A stretch of 64,000 nt of DNA from Gimesia chilikensis (GTDB lineage Bacteria > Planctomycetota > Planctomycetia > Planctomycetales > Planctomycetaceae): the NCBI RefSeq assembly GCF_007744075.1, contig NZ_CP036266.1, forward strand, positions 1,853,655 to 1,917,654, in the 5' to 3' direction. Numbering within the stretch: the first letter of the stretch is position 1; the number at the start of each line of letters is the position of its first letter. Made by a program: the position numbers and the translations under genes. The notes beneath the pieces are model-generated. The model was not told the DNA's origin. It was given only the letters and a program-made list of their open reading frames with translations, and did no database searches. Positions 46,327 to 55,656 of the stretch are shown here, piece by piece.

Positions 46327-47035
46327 GTTTTCCCCGTTCCTGTTTCCGCATGAATGCCAGTACGTCACGCCGACCGGCCTGAATCTGTTCGCTCATGATC
46401 TGCCGGGCCTGTTCCGGATTTCGCTTTTTTAACGCATCCAGAAGCTGTTCTTTTCCAAGACACGTCTCCTCGGCGCTGGCAGGTGTGATGATCTTGTGCT
46501 TCAACTGTCTCAGTGCATAAAAGACGTCGGTGATCGTCCGCTGGTCCTGGATGACTTTTTTCAGCAACCGATTGCGGGAGGCTTCGATCAGAATCTCATG
46601 GAATTCGGTCTCCAGATCGACCCAGCGGTTGAACTGGGCCGGTGTGGTATGTCTGGCCTGACGTTCCTGGAGGTCGGCGGTGATCTCGCGCAGATCATCG
46701 ATGATGAACTGCAGGTCTTCCAGTTGCGACTGGGAGATGAACTGTGCTGCTTCGCCGGCAGCGAAGCTTTCCAGCAGGTCGCGGAGGACATAGAGTTCGT
46801 CGAGGTCTTCGCGGCTGATCTCTCGCACAAATGCCCCGGAGCCCTGAATGTGTTCGACGAGTCCTTCTGAAGCCAGACGGCAGATCGCTTCCCGCACTGG
46901 AATGGCACTCACGCCCAGTTCCTCCGCCAGTTTGCGGTTCACCAGACGGGTTCCGGGAGCGAGGACGTTCTGTTCCATCTGCTGCCTGATATACTGATAA
47001 GATTGTTCGGTCAGATTTTTAGAGACGTCTTCCAT
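46316..47035 (-). CDS. GntR family transcriptional regulator (FCD domain)
   Basis: 239 residues. Winged helix about 8-75 (LAPGTRLVNRKLAEELGVSAIPVREAICRL), FCD domain about 80-225 with DLETEFHEILIEASRNRLL and the Asp/His pattern of a metal-containing effector pocket. A palindrome ATATATCGTGATATAT lies 58-73 bp upstream of its start and a near copy precedes the DUF1559 gene at 44943, so it probably controls itself, the downstream sialidase and the DUF1559 unit. The ligand is unknown. Confidence 0.92.
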   Translation of the reverse strand: MEDVSKNLTEQSYQYIRQQMEQNVLAPGTRLVNRKLAEELGVSAIPVREAICRLASEGLVEHIQGSGAFVREISREDLDELYVLRDLLESFAAGEAAQFISQSQLEDLQFIIDDLREITADLQERQARHTTPAQFNRWVDLETEFHEILIEASRNRLLKKVIQDQRTITDVFYALRQLKHKIITPASAEETCLGKEQLLDALKKRNPEQARQIMSEQIQAGRRDVLAFMRKQERGKHAT

Positions 47036-47092
47036 CGGGCGTTGGTATCTGCAGCTGTTGAGATCGGAAAAATGTAAAACGGGATGCTTTTA

Positions 47093-47108
47093 ATATATCG
47101 TGATATAT
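47093..47108. promoter_or_regulatory. candidate GntR operator upstream of the regulator gene
   Basis: ATATATCGTGATATAT, a perfect inverted repeat (ATATATC-GT-GATATAT). It differs by one base from 45020-45035, which lies in front of the next unit downstream. Confidence 0.75.
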
Positions 47109-47250
47109 CGAAGGCGTCAAGTTTTGGTTTTTCCCCGGAAGCTGGGAGTCCCTGATCGACTTCAGGCAGGATGCGGACAGGGAAAGCGCGGACCGGCCGA
47201 CACTTTCCCTGTTGTGCATTGTAACGCAGATAGATCTGGAGCATCAATAA

Positions 47251-48321
47251 TTATTTCTTCAGCCACAGATCGGCCATGTAGATGGCGGTGATCGTTTTGC
47301 CGTTCTTGTCTTTTTCGTGGCTGGAGTACCAGGAAATCACGGCGTGATCCGGCGAGAGGACGAGTATACCCGGGTACGAGTTGTCGCCGCCACTGGGGAG
47401 CGTGGCGAATTCGTGCAGCTGATTGTCTTTGAACCAGTAGAGCGAAGTGACGTACTTGCCGTCCTTGCGCTGACGTCCGCCGACGACGTAGCGGTCGCCC
47501 CATTTGGCGAGCAGGGGGCCGCCGATATAGCGGTCGAGCTGTTTACGGTCCCAGTGGTCGAAGGGAGGTCGGGAACGCATGACCCAGGCGGGGTTGGATC
47601 CGCTGCGACCGATGGCCAGCAGGTCGCCGTTCTTTTCGAACAGGAAGGCGGTTTCGTCTCCCTGGCGTTCGTTGAACAGGCTGGCGGTTTTCCAGACGAG
47701 GCCGTCGTCACTTTCCAGGATGGCGGTTTCGATCAGTTCGCGTCCCTGGTCGTCTTTGGCGAAGTGACGGATGCGGCGCCCGCAGAGATAGGCTTTGCCG
47801 TCATAGGCGGCAGCACGCCAGATGTAATGGCCGTAGGTGCCTTCCAGCATGATCGGTTTCGACCACTCTTTACCGTCGGCCGACCAGACGGCGAAGCCCA
47901 GATGCTCGTTGATGGTGCGGGTTTTGGGAGCGGAGTCGCCGCAGTACCAGGTGCCGGTATAGACGAAGAGTTTGTCTTTGAAGATCAGGAAATGTGGATC
48001 GCGGACATCGCGTTTGGGGACCGAGAATTCATCGACCTGTTTCCAGGTTTTGGTATCGTCGCTCTGCATGATCAGAATGCGGGAGGTGGGAAACAGCATA
48101 TGGCCGCCCGGGCAGGTGCGGAAGGTGAGGTAGTACTTGCCTTTGAATTCGATCATGTCGGTGAAGGCATTGTGTTCGCCGTTATCGAAGACCTGGCGGA
48201 CATTGGTGACATCGACTGCGGGCAGATCATTATCACTGCCTGCAATCAATAATGCAGGAGAAGTCAGAAGACTGCCGAGCAGGGCCAGGACGGTCAGTAG
48301 GGAGGGGGCGAGTTGCTGCAT
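47251..48321 (-). CDS. secreted glycosidase-like beta-propeller protein
   Basis: 356 residues with signal peptide to about LIAGS. Blade-like repeats (SDDTKTWKQV, SADGKEWSKP, SDDGLVWKT) suggest a five-bladed propeller related to GH43-type or sialidase-like proteins; the stretch KRDVRDPHFLIFKDKLFVYTG resembles the Asp-Pro catalytic strand of GH32/43/68 folds. The family cannot be fixed. It starts 26 bp after the GntR gene at 48348 and is probably cotranscribed with and regulated by it. Confidence 0.78.
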   Translation of the reverse strand: MQQLAPSLLTVLALLGSLLTSPALLIAGSDNDLPAVDVTNVRQVFDNGEHNAFTDMIEFKGKYYLTFRTCPGGHMLFPTSRILIMQSDDTKTWKQVDEFSVPKRDVRDPHFLIFKDKLFVYTGTWYCGDSAPKTRTINEHLGFAVWSADGKEWSKPIMLEGTYGHYIWRAAAYDGKAYLCGRRIRHFAKDDQGRELIETAILESDDGLVWKTASLFNERQGDETAFLFEKNGDLLAIGRSGSNPAWVMRSRPPFDHWDRKQLDRYIGGPLLAKWGDRYVVGGRQRKDGKYVTSLYWFKDNQLHEFATLPSGGDNSYPGILVLSPDHAVISWYSSHEKDKNGKTITAIYMADLWLKK

Positions 48322-48347
48322 GTTATCGAACCTCGTCAGAAAAAGTT

Positions 48348-49061
48348 TCAGGTGGTTTGCGGTGGTGTGAGTAACAGGTATTTCAGATGCGAACGCAGTA
48401 CGGAGCGGGCCCGTTCGACGTCGCGGTCTTTGATGGCGTCGACCAGTTCAAAGTGCTGCCAGATGATGCGCTGGTTGGTTTCCTCGGCCAGGACAGGTGT
48501 TTCCCGGGCGGGGTAGGAATTTTCAAACAGGGTCGCCAGCAGTTTCTGCATGTCGGCAATGATCGGAGAGCCGGACATTTCCAGGATCAGGCCGTGGAAC
48601 TGTCGCTCAACCTCGATGCGTCGGGGGCGGTCTTCAGGAGTGCCGGCGGTCTGCTGGAATTCTTCCGCGAGTGCCGCCAGTTGTGTGATCTGTTCCTCGC
48701 TGGCATTTTTGATGGCCAGTTCAATGGCACCCACTTCCAGGGCATAACGGAAGTGAGCGAGGTCGGCGAGTTTTTCCGGTGACCGCGCCAGCGAGGGGAG
48801 GCAGTTGGCCCAGACTTCGACCGGGTCGGGGTGGCGGACAATCAGCCCTTTGCGCTTGCGGCCTTCGAGCAGACCCAGGGCACAAAGCCGATTGACGGCT
48901 TCGCGGGCAATCCGCCGGGAGACGTTGTATTCTTCGGCCAGTTCGGCTTCCGTGAGAAAGAAATCGCCGTCGGTAAACTCGGCGGACTGGATGCGGTGCC
49001 GAATGCGTTCGGAGAGATCCAGGGCCAGCGAGTTGGGCGATTCTTTGTTGATAAGTGTCAT
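48348..49061 (-). CDS. GntR family transcriptional regulator (FCD domain)
   Basis: 237 residues from the ATG at 49061 (the open frame continues to 49124 through the promoter region). Winged helix about 10-75 (TEAELAEEYNVSRRIAREAVNRLCALGLLEGRK), FCD domain about 90-225. Third FCD regulator of the window. Divergent from the FAD oxidoreductase and upstream of the glycosidase-like gene, so both are likely targets. Two ATGACA half-sites spaced 21 bp apart lie in the divergent gap. Confidence 0.9.
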   Translation of the reverse strand: MTLINKESPNSLALDLSERIRHRIQSAEFTDGDFFLTEAELAEEYNVSRRIAREAVNRLCALGLLEGRKRKGLIVRHPDPVEVWANCLPSLARSPEKLADLAHFRYALEVGAIELAIKNASEEQITQLAALAEEFQQTAGTPEDRPRRIEVERQFHGLILEMSGSPIIADMQKLLATLFENSYPARETPVLAEETNQRIIWQHFELVDAIKDRDVERARSVLRSHLKYLLLTPPQTT

Positions 49062-49092
49062 TACAGCGTCTTGTTTTGGTGGAAAAATCTTG

Positions 49093-49123
49093 AATAATGA
49101 CAATTCGCGATTATTATATGACA
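49093..49123. promoter_or_regulatory. candidate operator between GntR gene and FAD oxidoreductase
   Basis: Direct repeat ATGACA at 49097-49102 and 49118-49123, 21 bp apart (two helical turns), and an overlapping inverted repeat AATAAT-N11-ATTATT (49093-49115). The half-site matches half of the palindrome at 29178. Confidence 0.45.
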
Positions 49124-49161
49124 TTTAATGGGTGTGTCAAATTCAAAGGATGAAATATTCG

Positions 49162-51042
49162 ATGTCGATGCTGGAAGACCATTTCTTAGAGACTGAGATC
49201 CTTGTGGCCGGGGGCGGCATGGCGGGTTGCTGCTGTGCGATTGCCGCAGCGCGGTGCGGGGCGCGCGTGATTCTCTGCCAGGATCGCGGGGTGCTGGGCG
49301 GGAATGCTTCGAGTGAAGTGCGGATGCATATCGTCGGGGCGAACGGCACGGGGCACTTCGATCGGGGAGCGGAACTGGAGACCGAAGCCCGCGAAGGAGG
49401 AATCATCGAAGAGTTGCGGCTGGAGAACTGCGTGCGGAATCCGCAGCGGTCGCCCTCGATGTTTGACCTGATCCTGTATGAAAAGTGCCGGGCCGAACCG
49501 AATCTGACGTTGCTGCTGAATACCTGTGTGACCGGTGTGCGGCTGGAGGGGGAACGCATCACGCAGGCGATTGCCGAACGGCAGAGTACGGAAGACCGCT
49601 TTACAATTGAGGCGTCGGTTTTCATCGATTGTACCGGCGATGGTCGCCTGGCAGCGGAAGCCGGGGCGCTGTTCATGGAGGGCCGCGAAGGCCAGAACGA
49701 TTACCGGGAAACGCTGGCTCCCGCCAGGGCGGACAACGAGCGGCTGGGATCGACCATTCTGATGCAGGCCCGCCGTCATGCGCGGCCGATGCCGTTTGTG
49801 GCTCCCGACTGGGCACGCCGATTCACCAAAGACGAACTCAAGCTGCGGCTTTACGCAACACCTGGTGAAGAGGAGCCGACGCACGAGTACGGATACTGGT
49901 GGGCCGAGTGGGGCGGCACGCTGGATACGATCAAGGAGAATGAAACGATCCGCGACGAACTGCTGGCGATTGTGCTGGGGATCTGGGATCACGTGAAGAA
50001 CGGACCGCCGGGCACACCGGCGGGGGACGATCCTTTCGAGGCGGCTCACTGGGCGCTGGACTGGTTCGGTTTTCTACCGGGCAAGCGGGAGAGTCGGCGG
50101 TTCATCGGACAGCATGTGTTGACGGAGCAGGACCTGCTTGCGTTTCGTGACTTTCCGGATGCGATTGCCTATGGCGGCTGGTCACTGGATCTGCATCCTC
50201 CTGCGGGAATCGATGCGGCGGAGGAAGAGCCGTGCCGACAGCATCCGGTGCCGCATCTCTATAATGTGCCGCTGTCGGCCTGTGTTTCGGGGAACCGGAG
50301 TAACCTGATGTTTGCGGGTCGGAATCTTTCGGCGACGCACGTGGCGTTTTCGTCGACCCGCGTGATGGCGACCTGCGCGGTGATCGGGCAGGGAGTGGGG
50401 ACCGCGGCGGCGTGCGCGGTGCAGCGGCGGTTGAGTCCCGCAGAGTTGAGTTCTCATATTGAGGTGATGGCGGAGATTCAGCAGCGGCTGTTACGCGATG
50501 ATGCGTACCTGGTGGGGATTTGCAGTGCAGATGAGAATGACCTCGCACGGACGGCCCGGATTTCTGCCAGCAGTGAGCAGACGGGATTCGGGGCAACGGA
50601 AGTGGTTTCGGGGCAGACACGGAGCGTACAGGGGGAACGGGGCGCACCACCCGAGCGGGCTGTACCGGGCGGTCATCGCTGGATGTCGGATCCGGCTGCG
50701 GGACTTCCGGCGACGCTGCTGCTGGAGTGGGAGACGCCGATCGCGGTGCATGAAGTTCAGCTGATTTTTGATACGGGCCTGCATCGGCATCTGACGCTGA
50801 GTCAGCACGACGGGTATACGTCGCGGATGTTGTGGGGACAGGCGCAGCCGGAAACGGTGCGGGACTATGCGATTGAGGTGTTTGACGGGCATGGCTGGCA
50901 GACTGTGGTGACGGTGGAAGGGAACTGGCAGCGCCGCCGGGTGCATCAGGTGGAGGTGGCAGGAGTGTCTCAACTGCGGCTGTTGATAACGGGGACGAAC
51001 GGTGTGGAGCAGGCACGGGTTTGTGAGATCAGGGTGTATTGA
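49162..51042 (+). CDS. FAD-dependent oxidoreductase with C-terminal beta-sandwich
   Basis: 626 residues from the ATG at 49162; ATG at 49150 directly abuts AAAGG and a GTG at 49132 opens the frame, so the start is uncertain. FAD-binding Rossmann motif VAGGGMAGCCCAIAAAR at the N-terminus, then GVLGGNASSEVRMH and FIDCTGDGRLA, which define the FAD_oxidored (PF12831-like) group. The last ~130 residues (LLLEWETPIAVHEVQLIFD...) look like a discoidin-type sandwich. No signal peptide. Homologues in glycan-degrading bacteria lie beside sialidases and regulators, as here, but the reaction is not known. Repeat copy A begins 29 bp after the stop. Confidence 0.85.
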   Translation: MSMLEDHFLETEILVAGGGMAGCCCAIAAARCGARVILCQDRGVLGGNASSEVRMHIVGANGTGHFDRGAELETEAREGGIIEELRLENCVRNPQRSPSMFDLILYEKCRAEPNLTLLLNTCVTGVRLEGERITQAIAERQSTEDRFTIEASVFIDCTGDGRLAAEAGALFMEGREGQNDYRETLAPARADNERLGSTILMQARRHARPMPFVAPDWARRFTKDELKLRLYATPGEEEPTHEYGYWWAEWGGTLDTIKENETIRDELLAIVLGIWDHVKNGPPGTPAGDDPFEAAHWALDWFGFLPGKRESRRFIGQHVLTEQDLLAFRDFPDAIAYGGWSLDLHPPAGIDAAEEEPCRQHPVPHLYNVPLSACVSGNRSNLMFAGRNLSATHVAFSSTRVMATCAVIGQGVGTAAACAVQRRLSPAELSSHIEVMAEIQQRLLRDDAYLVGICSADENDLARTARISASSEQTGFGATEVVSGQTRSVQGERGAPPERAVPGGHRWMSDPAAGLPATLLLEWETPIAVHEVQLIFDTGLHRHLTLSQHDGYTSRMLWGQAQPETVRDYAIEVFDGHGWQTVVTVEGNWQRRRVHQVEVAGVSQLRLLITGTNGVEQARVCEIRVY

Positions 51043-51070
51043 ATTGGGAATTCGAGATACGATTTTTTTA

Positions 51071-51345
51071 CTACCACGAAAGACACGAAAAGCACGAAAT
51101 GGATCTTGTGTAAGTGCTGGCGAGATAAAGCAGGTACGAATTTAAGAAAATCGAACCGTGGGTGGTATCGAATGTAATCCGATATTGCCGCAGGCAACAG
51201 GAGGTCGCAGTGAATGCGATCTGTAGAGTGCGTGTTCCTCAAGCTCTTTTGATCAGTCAAGTGGTTACTCTGTTGTGAATTGATCTCGTGAGCTGGGACC
51301 TCCTGCTCGCTGCGCTCGGCCCGAATTATATTCGGGCCTACCCGT
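51071..51345 (+). repeat. interspersed structured repeat, copy A
   Basis: First of four long copies. Starts with CACGAAA tandem units (9-bp period), then hairpin 1 (TATCGAAT-gta-ATCCGATA, one A-C mismatch), hairpin 2 (TTGCC-gca-GGCAA), a left arm GGAGGTCGCAG, about 100 less conserved bases, right arm CTGGGACCTCC, then CTCGCTGCGCTCGG and hairpin 3 (GGCCCGAAT-tat-ATTCGGGCC). It lies between a plus-strand stop (51042) and a convergent stop (51351). No reading frame. Confidence 0.85.
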
Positions 51346-51350
51346 CATGT

Positions 51351-52013
51351 TTAAAAATCATCATCATCCCGTCTCAGGTTCCGGTTACGGTACCAGAGTC
51401 CGATAGCGAAGATTGCTATCACGATCACAAAGAAAAATTTGAGGAGGTTAGTGAAAAGCTTGTAGGGCTTTTTTCTGGTTTCGGGGATGGGCGGTTTATA
51501 CGAAGACTCTGGCGTTTGTGATTCTCCAATGAATTCGAACGCGTCAAAGATCAGGTTGCGATTTTCTTTGTCGTCTAACTGATCACCGGGAAGGTTCAGG
51601 AACAGTGTGTAGATCTTTTGATGGGCGGCAAAAGTACGCGCAACAGTAAAGGAGTCCTCAGCCTTGATTTTTAGTAAATATTGATAACAGGGGACATCTT
51701 TAAAGACGATGAGTTTTCCACTCATCAATTTGACGGGATCTTCTTCCCGATAGGAATTGCGGATCTGAGCGATTGTGGAATCGTCGAGTTTTGCATCGTC
51801 CGGAGCATCCCGCGCTAAAAGCACCAGACTGATACCGGTGCCGTTCCTGCACTCAGCCAGAAAATTCGGAGGCAGTTCCTTCTCAGACCAGGTGAAAAAA
51901 GGATCTGGCAGCCTCAGACGACAGGAATAAGCGGGGAATTCTTTAACCCCAGACGTTGTGTCCGGCTCTAACTGAAGAAAAAAACAGGAGATTGCGGCGA
52001 GTGTATAGAGCAT
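51351..52013 (-). CDS. membrane-anchored hypothetical protein
   Basis: 220 residues. A hydrophobic N-terminus (about 2-14, possible short signal), a soluble domain of about 170 residues with four Cys, and a C-terminal membrane helix (about 187-206) followed by a basic-acidic tail RNRNLRRDDDDF. Strands such as GKLIVFKDVPCYQYLLKI and KIYTLFLNLPGDQLDD suggest an alpha/beta fold like that of small planctomycete surface proteins. I do not recognise the family. It is single, with repeat copy A just past its stop. Confidence 0.7.
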   Translation of the reverse strand: MLYTLAAISCFFLQLEPDTTSGVKEFPAYSCRLRLPDPFFTWSEKELPPNFLAECRNGTGISLVLLARDAPDDAKLDDSTIAQIRNSYREEDPVKLMSGKLIVFKDVPCYQYLLKIKAEDSFTVARTFAAHQKIYTLFLNLPGDQLDDKENRNLIFDAFEFIGESQTPESSYKPPIPETRKKPYKLFTNLLKFFFVIVIAIFAIGLWYRNRNLRRDDDDF

Positions 52014-52103
52014 GATCTGCTTTCAGAGTTTTTTTTCTGATCCTACATAACTGGTTTTGAGTTCGAAACAGAAATCAGTGTAAGATAAGAGAAGTTTAAT
52101 TGA

Positions 52104-54467
52104 TTGAGTCATTCAAATTCAGTTCCAACCTTGTATCCCCTGCCTGTGAGTCCTGCCGTGAAAAAGACTGCTGTTTTATTTGCCATTGTGTTGCTCTGTC
52201 TCCCTCCTGTGCTGGCGGTGGCCGATAACGTTTTGCCGATGATTAATCTGTTGCAGAATCCCCAGTTTGGATTGCGGAATACTGCTGGCTCTGAACCGGG
52301 ACGCTCGATTCTCTGCTGGAATACGGATCGCTGGGGGGATGTGATCGGCGGAAGCGGAGAGGGTAAATTCAATCTCAACACATCAGCGAAAGCGGTGGAG
52401 ATTCTGCCGGGCAAACGGATCTGGCAGTTTGCGACGCTGCCGGAACTGGAGCTTAAGTCGGGCGATACTGTGAGTCTGTCGGTCAAGGGAGTACAGGAAC
52501 AGAGCGGGGCACTCAAGGCGCGGCTTTGTCTGATGCTGATTGAAAGTGCCGACGGCGAGTGGTCGCCGGCGGACTTCGGAATGCCCGACAAGCGGACGTT
52601 TGCAAAACACGGACGGGGGGAACTCGTACGCTCGCCGCAGCAGGAGACTTCATCCCAGGTAACCGGGAAGGAATTTTCATTGCAGCTCAACGGGCTCAAG
52701 ATCGACCCCCGGTTTAAAGAACAGCGTGAGTCGGATGCTGACTTTCGCAATGTGGTGGGCGTGCTGGTGGAATTCGTGAACGATTCTGACCAGCGGGTCT
52801 GGGTGAACTCGCCCGCACTGGTCAAAGGGGAAACTGCCGCGAAGACAGCACCGACCACGTCCCGCGCACTCCCCGAACTGTATCAGAAGATTCCCCGCAC
52901 GATGGATAAGCTGACAACGGGACAGCCGATTTCGATTCTGACTCTGGGTTCGAGCATCGATCGGGGGAGTGCGAATCCGCGGCTCTACTTTTATGACGAA
53001 GATCCCGCCAGCCCACATTATAAGGAACCGCTGATCGAGGCCCGGCCGGGTAATCCCGAGGCGATGAAACGTCTGATCGCAGAACGTATGGGGCGGCCCG
53101 ATCTGCAAGATTATGTGGGCTGGTCGCAGCACTATTTCATGTATACGGGACGGATGCGACGGGAGTTGCTGCGGAAGTTTCATTATCCGGTTGAGAAGAT
53201 GCTGCTCAACGTGATGGCCTGCGATGGTTCTTCGATTGGCGAGTCACACAGCGGCTTCAAAGCTTATGCGGAACTGGAGCTGCCACCCAACCCGAATGAG
53301 AACGGCCACCCGACCGGGAAGTCCTGGCAGGAACTGTATCCCGCGCTGTTTGAGAACGGAAACAAGCCGGGGCCGGACCTGGTGATTTTCGGGCACGGGC
53401 ATAACGAGCATATCGACCGGCCGGATGAAATCGCCGCCTATGAAGGGGCGATTCGCTGGTTTCAACGTCATTATCCCGGCGTCGAGTTTGTGTCGTGCAT
53501 GTGGATTCGGGATAAGGGACAGCCGAATTCGATGACGGAGCCGATGCAGGAGCTGTGCGACTACTACGAAATACCATTCGCGGACATGGGGCAGCTGATC
53601 ATCGATCTGAAAAAGACCAGCAATTATTTTGCGATGGCCCCCGATGGTGGGCATCCCGCCGCCGGCAGTCATTACCTGTGGTTCAAACAGCTGGAGCAGG
53701 TGTTCGAGATGCCGGCGGAAGCCACACTGCAGGGAGTGCCGCAAAAACAGTTGCCGCCGCGGATGAATGGGTATGCGCGGAACTGGGAAGGGACCATGGT
53801 CCGGTTTCAAAAAGACAGCCCGCGGCTTGTAGACGGGCGGATGATGATCCTGGAAGACGCCGCGTTCAATCTCTGGGCGGATAACAAACGGGAGATGATG
53901 CAACTGCTGATCGATGGTCAGCCGGCAGAGCATGCGGGGCATGGTCGCCACAGTTTCTCAGTTCCCAATCCGCGGAATTCGACGTTCGTGCATGGACGGC
54001 TGGCGCGCGGGGATCGGCATATCATCGAGATTCCGAATCCGAGTGCGCGGCTGAGTGCCGTGGATTGCAAGGTGGGATTGAAGCGTCGTTTCTATGGCGT
54101 GGAGGCGCAAGGCTGGCAGGGGAAGTCTGCGGTGAAAGCATTCGAGTCGAAGTGGGGGGCACCGTATGGAGAGCAGGCGTTCCTGTTGCAGCCGGGAGAG
54201 ACGCTGGAGATTGAAGTGGAGGCGGATGAGCTGTCGATCGCCTGGCTGGATGATCCGGCTGGAGGGACGCTGGTCGCAGAAGTGGACGGCAAGCAGGCCT
54301 GGTCGCAGCCGACGAATCAACCGTTTACCGATTCGCAGGAGCGGAAGCATTTTATTGAGAACCGTCGCGGCATATTGGAGCTGCCTTTCGGGAAGCATCG
54401 GATTCGGTTGCAGGCGGAAGGGAAGCCGGTGCGGGTGCTCGGGGTGTTTGGTTATGACGGGCGGTAG
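52104..54467 (+). CDS. secreted SGNH/GDSL-family hydrolase
   Basis: 787 residues from TTG at 52104; a GTG at 52158 giving MKKTAVLFAIVLL is an equally good start. Signal peptide to about LAVAD. About 45-260 is a beta-rich domain (carbohydrate-binding-like), then the SGNH hydrolase: block I LGSSIDRGS (Ser284), block III GHGHNEH (Asn434), block V DGGHP (Asp514 and His517). A C-terminal region of about 230 residues looks like a second beta-sandwich (LDDPAGGTLVAEVDG). Polysaccharide deacetylation or esterase activity is plausible. Repeat copy B starts about 50 bp after the stop. Confidence 0.85.
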   Translation: MSHSNSVPTLYPLPVSPAVKKTAVLFAIVLLCLPPVLAVADNVLPMINLLQNPQFGLRNTAGSEPGRSILCWNTDRWGDVIGGSGEGKFNLNTSAKAVEILPGKRIWQFATLPELELKSGDTVSLSVKGVQEQSGALKARLCLMLIESADGEWSPADFGMPDKRTFAKHGRGELVRSPQQETSSQVTGKEFSLQLNGLKIDPRFKEQRESDADFRNVVGVLVEFVNDSDQRVWVNSPALVKGETAAKTAPTTSRALPELYQKIPRTMDKLTTGQPISILTLGSSIDRGSANPRLYFYDEDPASPHYKEPLIEARPGNPEAMKRLIAERMGRPDLQDYVGWSQHYFMYTGRMRRELLRKFHYPVEKMLLNVMACDGSSIGESHSGFKAYAELELPPNPNENGHPTGKSWQELYPALFENGNKPGPDLVIFGHGHNEHIDRPDEIAAYEGAIRWFQRHYPGVEFVSCMWIRDKGQPNSMTEPMQELCDYYEIPFADMGQLIIDLKKTSNYFAMAPDGGHPAAGSHYLWFKQLEQVFEMPAEATLQGVPQKQLPPRMNGYARNWEGTMVRFQKDSPRLVDGRMMILEDAAFNLWADNKREMMQLLIDGQPAEHAGHGRHSFSVPNPRNSTFVHGRLARGDRHIIEIPNPSARLSAVDCKVGLKRRFYGVEAQGWQGKSAVKAFESKWGAPYGEQAFLLQPGETLEIEVEADELSIAWLDDPAGGTLVAEVDGKQAWSQPTNQPFTDSQERKHFIENRRGILELPFGKHRIRLQAEGKPVRVLGVFGYDGR

Positions 54468-54517
54468 GGACCACGAAGGGGGCGAAAAATACTACTGCGA
54501 AAGGCTTGGGATTTTTT

Positions 54518-54770
54518 CTACCACGAAAGGCGCGAAAGGCACGAAAGACACGAAAAGTGTTTCTGGCGGGAGTGCGTGTGAGAAAGTGGGTGGTACCGGA
54601 TGTAATCCGGTATTGCCGCAGGCAACAGGAGGTCGCGGGGGATTGTAATGTGGTGAGGGGGCGTACCTTATTTTGGGGCAGTCGAGTTGGTGACTCTGTT
54701 GTGAATTGTTTTGGTGAGCTGCGACCTCTTGCTCGCTGCGCTCGGCACGGATTACATCCGTGCCCACCCT
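54518..54770 (+). repeat. interspersed structured repeat, copy B
   Basis: Five-part layout as copy A: CACGAAA-type units, hairpin 1 (54594-54612, TACCGGAT/ATCCGGTA), hairpin 2 (54613-54625), long-range arms GAGGTCGC (54629-54636) and GCGACCTC (54721-54728), hairpin 3 (54744-54764, GGCACGGAT/ATCCGTGCC). Hairpin 3 differs from the other copies at two base pairs, both changed on both strands. Confidence 0.88.
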
Positions 54771-54830
54771 CTAAGATGCTTGACTGATCTGGTTCCATTG
54801 AGAGGGGAAATGAACTCGTTCGCCGTGAGG

Positions 54831-54855
54831 CGGGCGGGCACGTGGGCACCGCCCG
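54831..54855. repeat. GC-rich hairpin
   Basis: CGGGCGG and CCGCCCG arms (7 bp) with an 11-base loop, between repeat copies B and B'. Possibly part of another interspersed element; a single copy is seen here. Confidence 0.4.
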
Positions 54856-54883
54856 TACGTTTGAGTTGAGGAGCGGTCTTTCT

Positions 54884-54952
54884 CAGTTGGGTGGTTTCTC
54901 TGTCAGTTTCCTGCTCGCTGCGATCGGCCCGAATTTTATTCGGGCTTACCCG
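54884..54952 (+). repeat. interspersed structured repeat, partial copy B'
   Basis: Only the 3' third of the element: GTTGGGTGGTTTCTCTG-like stretch, CTCGCTGCGATCGG and hairpin 3 (GGCCCGAAT-ttt-ATTCGGGC). The right long-range arm is deleted. Confidence 0.75.
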
Positions 54953-55125
54953 TTACTGTTGCGTATGTTCAATCTCTGCAGTGCTTTATGTTTATTCTGC
55001 TCTTCTCGGTTTGATGAATAAATATCTTTTTATCAGAAACTGCGTTAGATTGGGGATGGTTGATCTAATGAACTGATACAGGATGTTTTGAATAGACCTG
55101 ACTTGCGCGCGGAAGGGCCTTTGTT

Positions 55126-55656
55126 TTGACGAATCGTGATCTGGATGAGGAATATGTGGCGTTGATTGCCGGGAGCCAGCCTGTGTTGCGGGGGCTTTTG
55201 GTGGCGCTGATTCGTCGGGCGGCCGATGTGGATGATGTGCTGCAGGAGACGAATACCGTTCTGTGGCGGAAGCGGGATGAGTATGACCCGGAGCGGCCGT
55301 TTCTGCCGTGGGCGTGCCGGATCGCTCAGCTGCAGGCGCTGGCCTTTTTCAAACGGGTGCGGAACGACGGACAGGCGGTGCTGGAAGAACGGACGCTGGA
55401 GCAGATCGCGGCTGCGACAACGCGGCGGGCGATCGAGGCGAAATCGCATGCGGAGGCGTTGACGCACTGTATGGAAAAGCTGCCAAGTTCGCATCGACAA
55501 CTGGTGGAGAGCCGGTATCGGGATGCGGTGCCTGTGAATCAGATCGCTGCGGATGAGGGGCGATCGGCAGATGCAGTTTCGATGACCCTGTATCGCATTC
55601 GTAAAACGCTGATGGAGTGCATCCAGAAGACGATGGCCCGGGAGGCGCAGACATGA
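55126..55656 (+). CDS. ECF-type RNA polymerase sigma factor
   Basis: 176 residues, TTG start behind GGAAGG. Region 2 contains DVDDVLQETNTVLWRKRDEYDP (the -10 recognition and core-binding helix) and region 4 contains PVNQIAADEGRSADAVSMTLYRIRKTL as helix-turn-helix. The sequence matches the planctomycete/verrucomicrobial ECF subgroup encoded with FecR-like membrane partners. Its stop overlaps the FecR-like start by four bases. It probably directs transcription of the following PSD1 and DUF1501 genes or their regulon. Confidence 0.92.
   Translation: MTNRDLDEEYVALIAGSQPVLRGLLVALIRRAADVDDVLQETNTVLWRKRDEYDPERPFLPWACRIAQLQALAFFKRVRNDGQAVLEERTLEQIAAATTRRAIEAKSHAEALTHCMEKLPSSHRQLVESRYRDAVPVNQIAADEGRSADAVSMTLYRIRKTLMECIQKTMAREAQT

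Noticed and set aside
47317..48252. 311-codon open frame on the plus strand
   Set aside because: Antisense to the glycosidase-like gene, with the acidic composition typical of shadow frames in this genome.
51071..51110. CACGAAA tandem units taken as a CRISPR array
   Set aside because: Period is about 9 bp with no spacers; it is the 5' part of the interspersed repeat.
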